64,000 nucleotides of DNA from Sinorhizobium sp. A49 (GTDB taxonomy: Bacteria; Pseudomonadota; Alphaproteobacteria; Rhizobiales; Rhizobiaceae), in the NCBI RefSeq assembly GCF_002002725.1, contig NZ_MUNW01000064.1, forward strand, positions 62,001 through 126,000. The letters run 5' to 3'. Both the position numbers and the translations under genes were made by a program. Below are positions 55,131 through 62,816 of this stretch, piece by piece (position 1 is the stretch's first letter; each line of letters opens with the position of its first letter). Under the pieces are notes generated by a model. The model was not told where the DNA came from, searched no databases, and worked only from the letters and a program-made list of their open reading frames with translations.

Positions 55131-55393
55131 TCCTGAGCAATAACAAGCGCTGCACCCGCGGCGATACCACACAGGGAGACATTGATGAGCGGTGCATTCC
55201 CGCCCGTTGCGAGCAATGCAAAGGTGGCTAAGATCGTCGTGAGGCCCTGGTCAGGGCTGGTGTCGACAACGCACGCGCGCAGTGGCGGGCGGCCTCATTG
55301 TCGTCATTCTGTTCGTCCTCATTCCCCGCAACCGGTTTATGCCGAATGCATCCTTCAATGTTCAACGAAGCAAACCTCGGATAGGAACGCGTC

Positions 55394-55642
55394 ATGAAGA
55401 AGATACTTATCGTAGCAAGCCTGATCCTGCCCCTCGCGGCCTGCACGCAAACGGAGAAGGGTACGGCGATCGGCGCGACCGGCGGTGCGATCATCGGCGG
55501 TGCCGCCACCGGCGATGTCAGAGGCGCTGCAGTGGGTGCCGCCATCGGGGGTGTCGCCGGCGCGCTGATCGGCAATGCCAATGAGCCTGGGCGCTGCATC
55601 TATCGCGACCGCTACGGCCGCCGCTACGAAGCCGCCTGCTAA
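55394..55642 (+). CDS. Glycine-zipper lipoprotein
   Basis: 82-residue predicted lipoprotein: signal MKKILIVASLILPLAAC with lipobox LAAC, then a glycine-zipper segment (GTAIGATGGAIIGGAATGDVRGAAVGAAIGGVAGALIG) and a short tail with Cys residues (PGRCIYRDRYGRRYEAAC). Similar small proteins (YMGG- or Slp-like) are common in the outer membrane of proteobacteria. ATG at 55394 is preceded by AGGAACGCGTC. It may be transcribed from the EcfG promoter at 55106. Confidence 0.8.
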   Translation: MKKILIVASLILPLAACTQTEKGTAIGATGGAIIGGAATGDVRGAAVGAAIGGVAGALIGNANEPGRCIYRDRYGRRYEAAC

Positions 55643-55703
55643 GGCGAAAACGTCTCGCGAGAGCAACGGAAACGGGCTTCGGCCCGTTTCTCATGTCTTG
55701 GCC

Positions 55704-55922
55704 TCATGCTTTTGTCGGAAGCTTATCGTTGGCCCGCGCGTGCGCCTCGGCATCATCCAACTTTTGCAAAAGGTCGATGAAGATGTCGGGTACCGGTTCC
55801 TGTTCGATAGCCCGGTAGAGCGCCTTCAGTTTCGAGCCGATCAAGCCGTTCGGATCTAAACCACTTCCAGCCTTCGCCGTTCGGCCCTCCTCAGCACTGC
55901 GTTCGTCCACAGGGTCTTCCAT
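55704..55922 (-). CDS. nepR: NepR-type anti-sigma factor of the general stress response
   Basis: 72 residues from the ATG at 55920-55922 (MEDPVDERSAEEGRTAK). The NepR core is clear: GLIGSKLKALYRAIEQEPVPDIFIDLLQKLDDAE, the two amphipathic helices joined by the EPVPD linker that bind an EcfG sigma factor, or PhyR when stress activates it. Family members are 60-70 residues. In Sinorhizobium meliloti the second pair of this kind is called rsiA2/rsiB2, and this locus resembles it by lacking a sigma gene. It is divergent from phyR, with 165 bp between. An ATG three times earlier is open but not needed. Confidence 0.9.
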   Translation of the reverse strand: MEDPVDERSAEEGRTAKAGSGLDPNGLIGSKLKALYRAIEQEPVPDIFIDLLQKLDDAEAHARANDKLPTKA

Positions 55923-56087
55923 CCGACATATCCCAAAGTCGCAAGGCGCTCGAAACACCTCGAGCGCGCATCGCTGTTGCCAGCTTCCCATAGGCCGAAA
56001 AACGTGTTCAAAACATTCACGTCTCTCGCGGGATGTTCATTGTCCTCAGAAAACAAGCGAATCACATCAGACCCAAGGAAGTACTTG

Positions 56088-56885
56088 ATGTCACTTTCGA
56101 CCCGTATTGCGCCACACCTTCCCTTTCTGCGCCGTTACTCCCGCGCCGTCACCGGCTCGCAGGCCGCCGGCGACGGTTATGTGGCTGCAGTTCTGGAAGC
56201 GCTGATCGAAGACATCAGCCTTTTTCCGGAGGGGTCCAACGACCGGATCTCCCTCTACAAGCTGTTCTGCTCGCTGTTCGAGAAAGTCTCCATCGACCGG
56301 ACCGGGAACGTCTCTCCCTTTGCCTGGGAACAGCAGGCCGCTGCCAATCTTTCGCTGATCGCGCCCGCAGCGCGCCAGGCCTTTCTGCTCGTCTCGGTCG
56401 AGGGATTCTCGATCGCCGATGCCGCCGAGATCATGGGACAGAGCCAGGCGGCGTTTTCCAAGCTGCTGACGGTTGCTTCGGAAGACATATCGCGCCAGGT
56501 GGCAACCGAAGTTCTGATCATCGAAGACGAGCCGCTGATCGCACTTGATATCGAGGACATGGTGACGAGCCTCGGCCATCGCGTGACCGGCATCGCCCGC
56601 ACGCACAAGGAAGCGCTGGATCTCTACCACAAGACGGCACCGAAGATGGTTCTGGCCGACATCCAGCTCGCCGACGGCAGCTCAGGCATCGACGCCGTCA
56701 ACGAGATCTTGAAGGATGCGGCCGTGCCGGTGATCTTCATCACCGCCTTCCCGGAGCGCCTGCTGACCGGCAAGCGACCGGAGCCGGCCTTCCTGGTGAC
56801 CAAGCCTTTCAATCCTGACATGGTCAAGGCGCTGATCAGCCAGGCGCTGTTCTTCGACGAGCACGCCCGCTCGACACGCGGATAA
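56088..56885 (+). CDS. phyR: PhyR-type anti-anti-sigma response regulator
   Basis: 265-residue protein from the ATG at 56088 (MSLSTRIAPHLPFLRRYSRAVTG), with AAGGAAG upstream. The N-terminal half is a sigma-like domain with sigma-2 and sigma-4 helices (FCSLFEKV...QAFLLVSVEGFSIADAAEIMGQSQAAFSKLL), which cannot bind DNA itself. The C-terminal half is a receiver domain: acidic pair IIEDEP, phosphoacceptor Asp191 in LADIQLADG, conserved Thr region FITAF and Lys239 in VTKPF. When phosphorylated it binds NepR and frees the EcfG sigma factor. Length and layout match S. meliloti RsiB proteins. Confidence 0.96.
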   Translation: MSLSTRIAPHLPFLRRYSRAVTGSQAAGDGYVAAVLEALIEDISLFPEGSNDRISLYKLFCSLFEKVSIDRTGNVSPFAWEQQAAANLSLIAPAARQAFLLVSVEGFSIADAAEIMGQSQAAFSKLLTVASEDISRQVATEVLIIEDEPLIALDIEDMVTSLGHRVTGIARTHKEALDLYHKTAPKMVLADIQLADGSSGIDAVNEILKDAAVPVIFITAFPERLLTGKRPEPAFLVTKPFNPDMVKALISQALFFDEHARSTRG

Positions 56886-56903
56886 GCACATCCACCACAG
56901 GCA

Positions 56904-58034
56904 CTACGCCGGCAGCTGCCGTTCGGGCGGCTGCTCGCGCACCTCCTCGAAAATCGTCATGGCGATCAGCGACAAGGGCAGCGCCAGCATGGCGCCGACC
57001 GCGCCCCACATCCATGTCCAGAAGATGATGGCGACGAAGACGAGGAACGGGTTGACCTCGAGCCTGTTGCCCAGGATCGAGGGTATCACCAGGTTTTCCA
57101 TGACGAGATGCACCACGAAGAACGTGGCAGCCGGCGCCAGCGCCAGCAGAATGGCGTCATGCGTCATCAGCCCGCCGCCCAGCAGCGCCAGCGTCATCAT
57201 TGTCACGCCGAGGTAAGGAATGAAGCTGGAGATGAAGGCGAACAGCCCCCAGAGCGGCGGCATGGCCAAGCCGCCGACCAGCGCGATGATCATGGTGACG
57301 ACACCGAGGGCCAGATAGATCAGGCTCGCGATCGAAAAATATTGTGCCAGCGCGGTTTCGATCGCGTTCATGATCCGGATCGTGCTCAGGCGTCTTTCTC
57401 GGCTGGCAAAGGCAAGAATGATGGTTTTGCGAAGATGCAGGCGCCCCAGCAGGAACAGCCCGAGTGCTGCCAGAAAAATCAATGTCTGGACCAAAGCGGG
57501 CGTCAGCCCGCCGGCGACAGCACCGAGAACGGGGGCGGCATTTTTCATGACGGTATCAGCGAGTGCGTCGCTGCCGGTGCCTTTCGCCACGGCGACGCGC
57601 AACCATTCGAAACGCTCGATGAACGGCAGCACGCGCTCGACCACCCCTTCCGCCAGGGTCGGCGCTTTTTGCGCCAGGTCCGTGATCGGTCCGAGCAGGA
57701 CGCTGACCACCGATGCAAGACCAAGCACGAAGACGAGCGCCAGCAGCAGCCCGCCGATGATCGGCGGCAGGCCGAACTTTGACAGGCTATCGGCCGCGCG
57801 CCCGAGCACGATGCCAACGACGACGGCCAGCGTGATCGGCATCAGAATCGTTTCCATCGAGTAGACGGCGGCCGACCCGGCAATCACGAACAGGCCGATG
57901 ATGCTCCAGGCCACCATCAAATCGATGCCGTCCCGCTTCGGCTCAGCGGGCAAGGCCGCTTCGGCGGTGGCCGTTTCCTCCTCGGCGATGCGTTTCAGCT
58001 TGTAGTAAGCAGCCGTGTGGCCGGATGTATCCAA
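56904..58034 (-). CDS. AI-2E family transporter (YdiK/PerM-like permease)
   Basis: 376-residue membrane protein from a TTG at 58032-58034 (MDTSGHTAAYYKLKRIAEEE), with GAGGGACGG upstream. About eight membrane segments; signature parts are PLTLAVVVGIVLG-like at segment 2, the central helix-rich loop ERVLPFIERFEW and ALFAFISSFIPYLGVTMM with LVMENLVIPSILGNRLEVNPFLVF. Family members have been linked to quorum-signal export or sodium-proton exchange, but the substrate here is unknown. It converges on phyR with 18 bp between the stops. Confidence 0.9.
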   Translation of the reverse strand: MDTSGHTAAYYKLKRIAEEETATAEAALPAEPKRDGIDLMVAWSIIGLFVIAGSAAVYSMETILMPITLAVVVGIVLGRAADSLSKFGLPPIIGGLLLALVFVLGLASVVSVLLGPITDLAQKAPTLAEGVVERVLPFIERFEWLRVAVAKGTGSDALADTVMKNAAPVLGAVAGGLTPALVQTLIFLAALGLFLLGRLHLRKTIILAFASRERRLSTIRIMNAIETALAQYFSIASLIYLALGVVTMIIALVGGLAMPPLWGLFAFISSFIPYLGVTMMTLALLGGGLMTHDAILLALAPAATFFVVHLVMENLVIPSILGNRLEVNPFLVFVAIIFWTWMWGAVGAMLALPLSLIAMTIFEEVREQPPERQLPA

Positions 58035-58088
58035 TGCCGTCCCTCGTCTCTTTTTGTCACGCGGACACCTGTCGGCGCACCTCGTCGT

Positions 58089-58259
58089 TCAGTGTCGTTC
58101 AGGTGGGAACACGTGCAAGGTCAGGGACAAAAGCCCGAGGCCGAGAACGATGACGAGCAGCGTGTGCGCTACACCGGTGGCGGTGTCAGGGACGAAGCCG
58201 AAACCAATCAATAGACCTGCGAAAGCAAGCACGCAGATCCGCGGCAGCCAGTAGAGCAT
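58089..58259 (-). CDS. Small two-helix membrane protein
   Basis: 56 residues from the ATG at 58257-58259 (MLYWLPRICVLAFAGLLIGFGFVPDTATG), with two hydrophobic segments, the second being AHTLLVIVLGLGLLSLTLHVF, and a short charged end PPERH. The layout resembles the DUF1328 protein at 53.8 kb, but the sequence is different. The ATG is preceded by GGGAGGGCGTTCG. No EcfG consensus lies upstream. It is plausible but small. Confidence 0.65.
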   Translation of the reverse strand: MLYWLPRICVLAFAGLLIGFGFVPDTATGVAHTLLVIVLGLGLLSLTLHVFPPERH

Positions 58260-58352
58260 CGAACGCCCTCCCATGTTTTTGTGGAACCGAAGGTAAACGT
58301 GCGGACTGGTGAAAGGTTCCTGCGCGGCAGGGGAATGCGGGGCAGGTCCGGC

Positions 58353-58388
58353 AAAAGAAAACGCCGCCGTGCGCAGGGCACGGCGGCG
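58353..58388 (-). terminator. Intrinsic terminator of ridA
   Basis: On the minus strand, CGCCGCCGTGC and GCACGGCGGCG form an 11-bp stem (58362-58388) with a 5-base loop, followed by U-rich TTTTCTTTT (58361-58353). It lies 85 nt after the ridA stop. Confidence 0.85.
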
Positions 58389-58472
58389 GAGATGCAGTGT
58401 GGCGCCAAGCCCGCTCGGCTTTGGCACGCGACTGAAAGCGCGTCGCAATCTTTCAGATGCGATTGCTGTGCT

Positions 58473-58820
58473 TTAGGCGGCGGCTGCGACGACGATGACT
58501 TCGACGAGGTATTCCGGGGTTGCGAGCTTTGCTTCGCCGGTTGCGCGTGCCGGGGTGTTGCCCTGCGGTGCCCAGGCATCCCAGACCGAGTTCATCTTCG
58601 GGAAGTCAGCCATGTCGGCGAGCCAGATGGTGGCCGAAAGGATGCGGGTCTTGTCGGTGCCGGCGAGCGCCAGAAGACGGTCGACTTCGGCAAGCGCCTG
58701 CTTCGTCTGGGTCACGACATCGTCACCGGCATTGCCGACCTGGCCGGCGAGGTAGACGGTGTTGTTGTAAACCACGGCCTGGCTCATCCGGGGGCCGGTT
58801 TCGAAACGCTTGATTTCCAT
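58473..58820 (-). CDS. ridA: RidA family protein
   Basis: 115-residue protein of the RidA/YjgF family, which hydrolyses reactive enamines and imines from amino-acid breakdown. Visible features are the GNAGDDVVTQTKQALAEVDRLLALAG helix and NTPARATGEAKLATPEYLVEVIV, including the catalytic-type Arg (PARAT) and the C-terminal EYLVEVIVVA. Its placement between an AI-2E permease and the dpp operon is not informative. ATG at 58820 is preceded by GGAACACGATC. Confidence 0.92.
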   Translation of the reverse strand: MEIKRFETGPRMSQAVVYNNTVYLAGQVGNAGDDVVTQTKQALAEVDRLLALAGTDKTRILSATIWLADMADFPKMNSVWDAWAPQGNTPARATGEAKLATPEYLVEVIVVAAAA

Positions 58821-58945
58821 GATCGTGTTCCTGAAGTTGGGCCGAACGCTGAATGGTCGGCCGAAAAGCGGCTGCCCGCCGCCGGAAGGCGAGAAGTGAA
58901 TGGCGGCGCGAAAGCTCTACACCATCGGCCCGGCAAGGCCAAGAA

Positions 58946-58967
58946 GCCGGGGAGGTCTTTCCCCGGC
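58946..58967 (-). terminator. Terminator of the dpp operon
   Basis: GCCGGGGA (58946-58953) and TCCCCGGC (58960-58967) form an 8-bp stem with a 6-base loop; on the minus strand the following bases are TTCTTGG. It lies 30 nt after dppF. Confidence 0.7.
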
Positions 58968-58996
58968 CTAGCTTTTGTCAGGCGCTGCCCAGAGGC

Positions 58997-59824
58997 TTAC
59001 GCCGCCTGTTTCTTGGCAAGCCTTGCCTTGATGCTGGCAACGTCGGCGCGCGGCGTCGCAGCAAACAGCGTCTTGGTGTAGCTGTGCTTCGGATCGGCGA
59101 AGACTTCGTCGCGGCTGCCGTATTCGACCGCCTCGCCGAAATACATCACCATCACGTCGTCGGCGATGTAGCGCACCACCGAGAGGTCGTGGCTGATGAA
59201 GACATAGGTCAGCTGGAACTCGTCCTGCAGATCCGCGAGCAGGTTCAACACCTGCGCCTGAACCGACAGGTCGAGCGCCGAGACCGGCTCGTCCAGCACC
59301 AGAAGCTTGGGGTTGAGCATCAGCGCGCGCGCAATGGCGATACGCTGGCGCTGGCCGCCCGAGAACATGTGCGGGTAGCGGTTGTAGTGCCGCTCGTCGA
59401 GACCGACCTTCTTCAGCATCGCCATCCCCCGCTCTCGACGTTCGTCAGCGGGGGTTTTGGTGTTGATGATCAGCGGTTCGGTCAGGATGTCGCCGATCTT
59501 CTGGCGCGGGTTGAGCGAGCCATAGGGGTTCTGGAAGACGATTTGCACCTTGCGGCGCATCTCCGGCGTCAGGTCGCCCTTGGTGATGTCGATCTTGTTG
59601 CCATCGATCAGCAGATCGCCCGACGTCGCCGGGTCGATCAGCGTCAGGATGCGGCCAAGCGTCGACTTGCCACAGCCGCTTTCGCCGACGATCGCCAGCG
59701 TCTTGCCCTGCTCGACCGAGAAGCTCACGCCCTTGAGCGCATGCACGGTCTTGGCCTTTTTCATCAGGCCGCCGGGGATATGATAGTCGCGCACCAGATT
59801 GCGCGCTTCGAGAACAACGGTCAT
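58997..59824 (-). CDS. dppF: Dipeptide/oligopeptide ABC transporter ATP-binding protein
   Basis: 275-residue nucleotide-binding subunit of a peptide importer. Walker A is GESGCGKSTLGR, the ABC signature is FSGGQRQRIAIARAL, Walker B is LLVLDEPVSALD, and the oligopeptide-family C-terminal part SYTKTLFAATPRAD is present. It is the last gene of the dppA-dppBCDF cluster and overlaps dppD by 4 bp. Confidence 0.95.
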   Translation of the reverse strand: MTVVLEARNLVRDYHIPGGLMKKAKTVHALKGVSFSVEQGKTLAIVGESGCGKSTLGRILTLIDPATSGDLLIDGNKIDITKGDLTPEMRRKVQIVFQNPYGSLNPRQKIGDILTEPLIINTKTPADERRERGMAMLKKVGLDERHYNRYPHMFSGGQRQRIAIARALMLNPKLLVLDEPVSALDLSVQAQVLNLLADLQDEFQLTYVFISHDLSVVRYIADDVMVMYFGEAVEYGSRDEVFADPKHSYTKTLFAATPRADVASIKARLAKKQAA

Positions 59825-60675
59825 CGCGCGGCTCCTTGCAGGCTCGGGTCATCGACAAAAAGCTCGGAGATGGTCGGCAGCCGATCGCCGGTCGCATTGT
59901 CCGGCAAGGCTGCCAGAAGCGCACGCGTGTAGTTGCTCTTCGGCGATTCGAACAGCGAGAGCACGTCGGCCTCTTCCATCTTGCGACCCTTGTATTGCAC
60001 GACGACGCGATCGGCAGTCTCGGCGACCACGCCCATATTGTGCGTGATCATGATCAGGCCCATGCCATGCTCGGCCTGGAGCCGCATCAGGAGGTCGAGG
60101 ATCTGCTTCTGGATCGTCACGTCGAGCGCGGTCGTCGGCTCGTCGGCGATCAGCAGCTTCGGGTTGCAGGCAATGGCGATCGCGATCATCACGCGCTGGC
60201 ACTGACCGCCCGACATCTGATGAGGATAGTGCCCAAGCCGTTCGGCCGGATCGGGAATGCCGACCGCCTCGAACAATTCAATGGCGCGCTTGCGTCGCTG
60301 AGCCTTGTCGAGACCGAGGTGGATGCGCAGCACTTCCTCGATCTGGAAGCCGACCGTGAAGCACGGATTGAGGCTTGCGACCGGCTCCTGGAAGATCATC
60401 GAGATATCCTTGCCGATGATCTTCTTGCGCTCGGCCGACGACATGCCGAGCAGGTCGCGACCGTTGAACGTCAACTTGTCGGCCGTGACCTTCGCCGTCC
60501 ACGGCAGGAGGCCCATGGCCGCCAGCATCGACACGGACTTGCCCGAGCCGGATTCACCGACGATCGCCAGCACTTCCTTTTCATGAACCTTCATCGACAC
60601 GCCGTCGACGGCGCGGAAGGGACCGGTGGCCGTCTGGAATTCGACGACCAGGTTTTCGATTTCGAGAAGCGCCAT
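59821..60675 (-). CDS. dppD: Dipeptide/oligopeptide ABC transporter ATP-binding protein
   Basis: 284-residue ATP-binding subunit. Walker A is [12 protein letters not shown], the ABC signature is [16 protein letters not shown], Walker B is [12 protein letters not shown], and the C-terminal oligopeptide-family tail has [15 protein letters not shown]. It lies 2 bp downstream of dppC and overlaps dppF by 4 bp. Confidence 0.95.
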   Translation of the reverse strand: MALLEIENLVVEFQTATGPFRAVDGVSMKVHEKEVLAIVGESGSGKSVSMLAAMGLLPWTAKVTADKLTFNGRDLLGMSSAERKKIIGKDISMIFQEPVASLNPCFTVGFQIEEVLRIHLGLDKAQRRKRAIELFEAVGIPDPAERLGHYPHQMSGGQCQRVMIAIAIACNPKLLIADEPTTALDVTIQKQILDLLMRLQAEHGMGLIMITHNMGVVAETADRVVVQYKGRKMEEADVLSLFESPKSNYTRALLAALPDNATGDRLPTISELFVDDPSLQGAAR

Positions 60676-60677
60676 GA

Positions 60678-61586
60678 TCAGGACCTCTTCAGCTTGGGAT
60701 CGAGAGCATCGCGCAGGCCGTCACCCATCAGGTTGATCGCCAGCACCGTGATCAGGATTGCGACGCCCGGAAGCGTCACCACCCACCACTTGCTCTGGAT
60801 GAACTCACGCGCTTCGGCGAGCATCGTGCCCCATTCCGGTGTCGGAGGCTGGGCACCCATGCCGAGGAAGCCGAGGGCGGCGGCATCGAGGATGGCGCTC
60901 GAGAACGACAGCGTCGCCTGGACGATCAAAGGCGCCATGCAGTTCGGCAGGATCGTCTTGAACATCAGGCGACCGTGGCCGGCACCTGCGACCTTCGCAG
61001 CAATGACATAGTCGCGGTTCTTTTCGCTCATGACTGCAGCACGTGTCAGGCGGACGAAGTGCGGCTGGAACACCAGCGCGATGGCGATCATCGCATTGGT
61101 GAGCCCCGGCCCGAGAACGGCGACCAGCACGAGGGCGAGCAGCAGAGACGGGAAGGCCAGGATGATGTCCATCACGCGCATGATGACGGTATCAACCCAA
61201 CCGCGGAAATAGCCGGCGATCACGCCGACGAAGATACCGCCGACCAGCGAGAGCGTCGTGACGATGACGCCGACGAACAGCGAGAACTGTGTGCCGTAGA
61301 TCAGGCGCGAGAGCATGTCGCGACCGACCGCATCGGTGCCCAGCAGGAATTCGGCACGGCCGCCTTCCTGCCAGACCGGCGGGATCAGCACCGCATCGCG
61401 GTATTGGGCCGTAGGGTCATGCGGGGCGATGATCGGAGCGAAGATCGCGAGCAGGACCAGGAAAAGGAAGAACACGAGGCCGATGACGGCGCCGCGGTTC
61501 TCGGAGAAATAATACCAGAATTCGGCCAGTCGCGCCCGGCGGGACGGATCTGTCGAAACGGCGCTCGTTGCAGCAGCTTGAGACAT
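60678..61586 (-). CDS. dppC: Dipeptide ABC transporter permease
   Basis: 302-residue permease with about six membrane segments and an extended N-terminus (SVIGLVFFLFLVLLAIFAPII-like GLVFFLFLVLLAIFAPIIAPHDP). The permease EAA-type loop has EKNRDYVIAAKVAGAGHGRLMFKTILPN. It lies 10 bp downstream of dppB on the same strand. Confidence 0.95.
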   Translation of the reverse strand: MSQAAATSAVSTDPSRRARLAEFWYYFSENRGAVIGLVFFLFLVLLAIFAPIIAPHDPTAQYRDAVLIPPVWQEGGRAEFLLGTDAVGRDMLSRLIYGTQFSLFVGVIVTTLSLVGGIFVGVIAGYFRGWVDTVIMRVMDIILAFPSLLLALVLVAVLGPGLTNAMIAIALVFQPHFVRLTRAAVMSEKNRDYVIAAKVAGAGHGRLMFKTILPNCMAPLIVQATLSFSSAILDAAALGFLGMGAQPPTPEWGTMLAEAREFIQSKWWVVTLPGVAILITVLAINLMGDGLRDALDPKLKRS

Positions 61587-61596
61587 ATCGCCCTCC

Positions 61597-62601
61597 TTAG
61601 TGCCGGATACGGGGGTTGATGAGACCGTAAAGCAGGTCGACGGCCAGGTTCACCAGCATGATGATGCCGGCGATGACCAGGAGACCGCCCTGAATGACGG
61701 CATAGTCGCGCCTGAAGACGGAATCGACCATCCACTTGCCGATCCCCGGCCAGGAGAAGATCGTCTCAGTCAGGATCGCGCCGGCGAGCATGACGCCCAC
61801 CTGAAGGCCGATCGTCGTGATGACCGGGATCATCGCGTTGCGAAGCGCGTGGACGCCGACGACACGGAAGGTCGAGAGGCCCTTGGCGCGTGCCGTGCGC
61901 ACGTAATCTTCCGAAAGCACTTCAAGCATCGCCGACCGGGTCTGGCGCGCAATCACGGCCAGCGGAATGGTACCAAGCACGATGGTCGGAAGGATGAGAT
62001 GGCTCACCGCAGACTTGAAGGCGCCCGCCTGCCCCGACAACAAAGAGTCGATCAGCATGAAGCCTGTCACCGGCGGGAAGAAGTACATCAGCGAGATGCG
62101 CCCCGAAACCGGCGTCCACTGCAGGATGCCCGAGACCAGCATGATCAAGAGCAGGCCCCACCAGAAGATCGGCATCGAGAAACCGACAAGTGCGGTGCCC
62201 ATGATCGTCTGGTCGACGAAGGAGCCGCGCTTGATCGCCGCGATGACGCCGGCGGGAATGCCGAGCACGATCGCAAAGATGATCGCGCAGAGCGAAAGCT
62301 CCAGCGTCGCCGGAAACAGTTCGAAGAACTGGTCGATCACCGGCTTCTTCGTCACGATCGACGTGCCGAAATCACCCTGGAGCACACCCCAGAGATAATC
62401 GAAGTACTGGATCACGATCGGCCGGTCGAAACCGAGCGCGTGTGAAATTTCCGCATGCCGCTCCGGCGACATGACACGCTCGCCCGAAAGCAGGGCGACA
62501 GGATCGCCCGGAAGCATGCGAATGAAGGAGAAGGCAATGATGGAGACCCCGATGAAAGTCGGGATCAGGACCGCCAAACGCCCCAAGAGAAATCGAAACA
62601 T
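61597..62601 (-). CDS. dppB: Dipeptide ABC transporter permease
   Basis: 334-residue permease with about six membrane segments, starting MFRFLLGRLAVLIPTFIGVSIIAFSFIRMLPGDP, the typical DppB first segment. The EAA loop carries EDYVRTARAKGLSTFRVVGVHALRNAMIPVITTIG. It lies 10 bp from dppC and is separated from dppA by 215 bp that hold a strong hairpin. Confidence 0.95.
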   Translation of the reverse strand: MFRFLLGRLAVLIPTFIGVSIIAFSFIRMLPGDPVALLSGERVMSPERHAEISHALGFDRPIVIQYFDYLWGVLQGDFGTSIVTKKPVIDQFFELFPATLELSLCAIIFAIVLGIPAGVIAAIKRGSFVDQTIMGTALVGFSMPIFWWGLLLIMLVSGILQWTPVSGRISLMYFFPPVTGFMLIDSLLSGQAGAFKSAVSHLILPTIVLGTIPLAVIARQTRSAMLEVLSEDYVRTARAKGLSTFRVVGVHALRNAMIPVITTIGLQVGVMLAGAILTETIFSWPGIGKWMVDSVFRRDYAVIQGGLLVIAGIIMLVNLAVDLLYGLINPRIRH

Positions 62602-62763
62602 GTTTTACCCCGCGCCACGTTGCCGCGCCGTTGTATCCCGGCGCTGGCATCTCTGCATGTTTTCTTGAACCCTTCGGATTTGAGGGCAAAAACAGGCAGC
62701 AACTCAAAGTGCCTACAGCGAACTTCACGCATCTGACAAGACACGCGGCGCTGCAGTAGATGC

Positions 62764-62799
62764 AAAGAGGGGCGTTTGCCCGTGGCAAACGCCCCCTTT
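62764..62799 (-). terminator. Strong hairpin between dppA and dppB (attenuator)
   Basis: GGGGCGTTTGCC (62769-62780) and GGCAAACGCCCC (62784-62795) form a 12-bp perfect stem with a 3-base loop, followed on the minus strand by TCTTT. It lies 20 nt after the dppA stop. Such terminators after the binding-protein gene keep dppA expression above that of the permeases, by partial read-through. Confidence 0.8.
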
Positions 62800-62816
62800 C
62801 GGATCAGTTTATTAGC

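Larger units (their letters stand above)
54868..55393. other. Region with two EcfG-type promoters and no firm gene
   Basis: Two exact EcfG-type promoters lie here, at 54902-54927 (minus) and 55106-55130 (plus). A plus-strand open frame starting at 55185 (MSGAFPPVASNAKVAKIVV, with GGGAG upstream) runs to 55397. Its codons lose protein-like character midway, and a different frame (GTG at 55282, VAGGLIVVILFVLIPRNRF) looks like a membrane segment. This could be one small gene with a frameshift, but I do not annotate it as a gene. Confidence 0.5.

Noticed and set aside
55282..55584. Open frame beginning VAGGLIVVILFVLIPRNRF as a separate gene
   Set aside because: The frame overlaps the lipoprotein gene, and after the membrane-like stretch the codons look random; left as a finding only.
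55704..56088. An EcfG promoter between nepR and phyR
   Set aside because: No exact GGAAC-N16/17-CGTT is present on either strand in this gap, although autoregulation would be expected.
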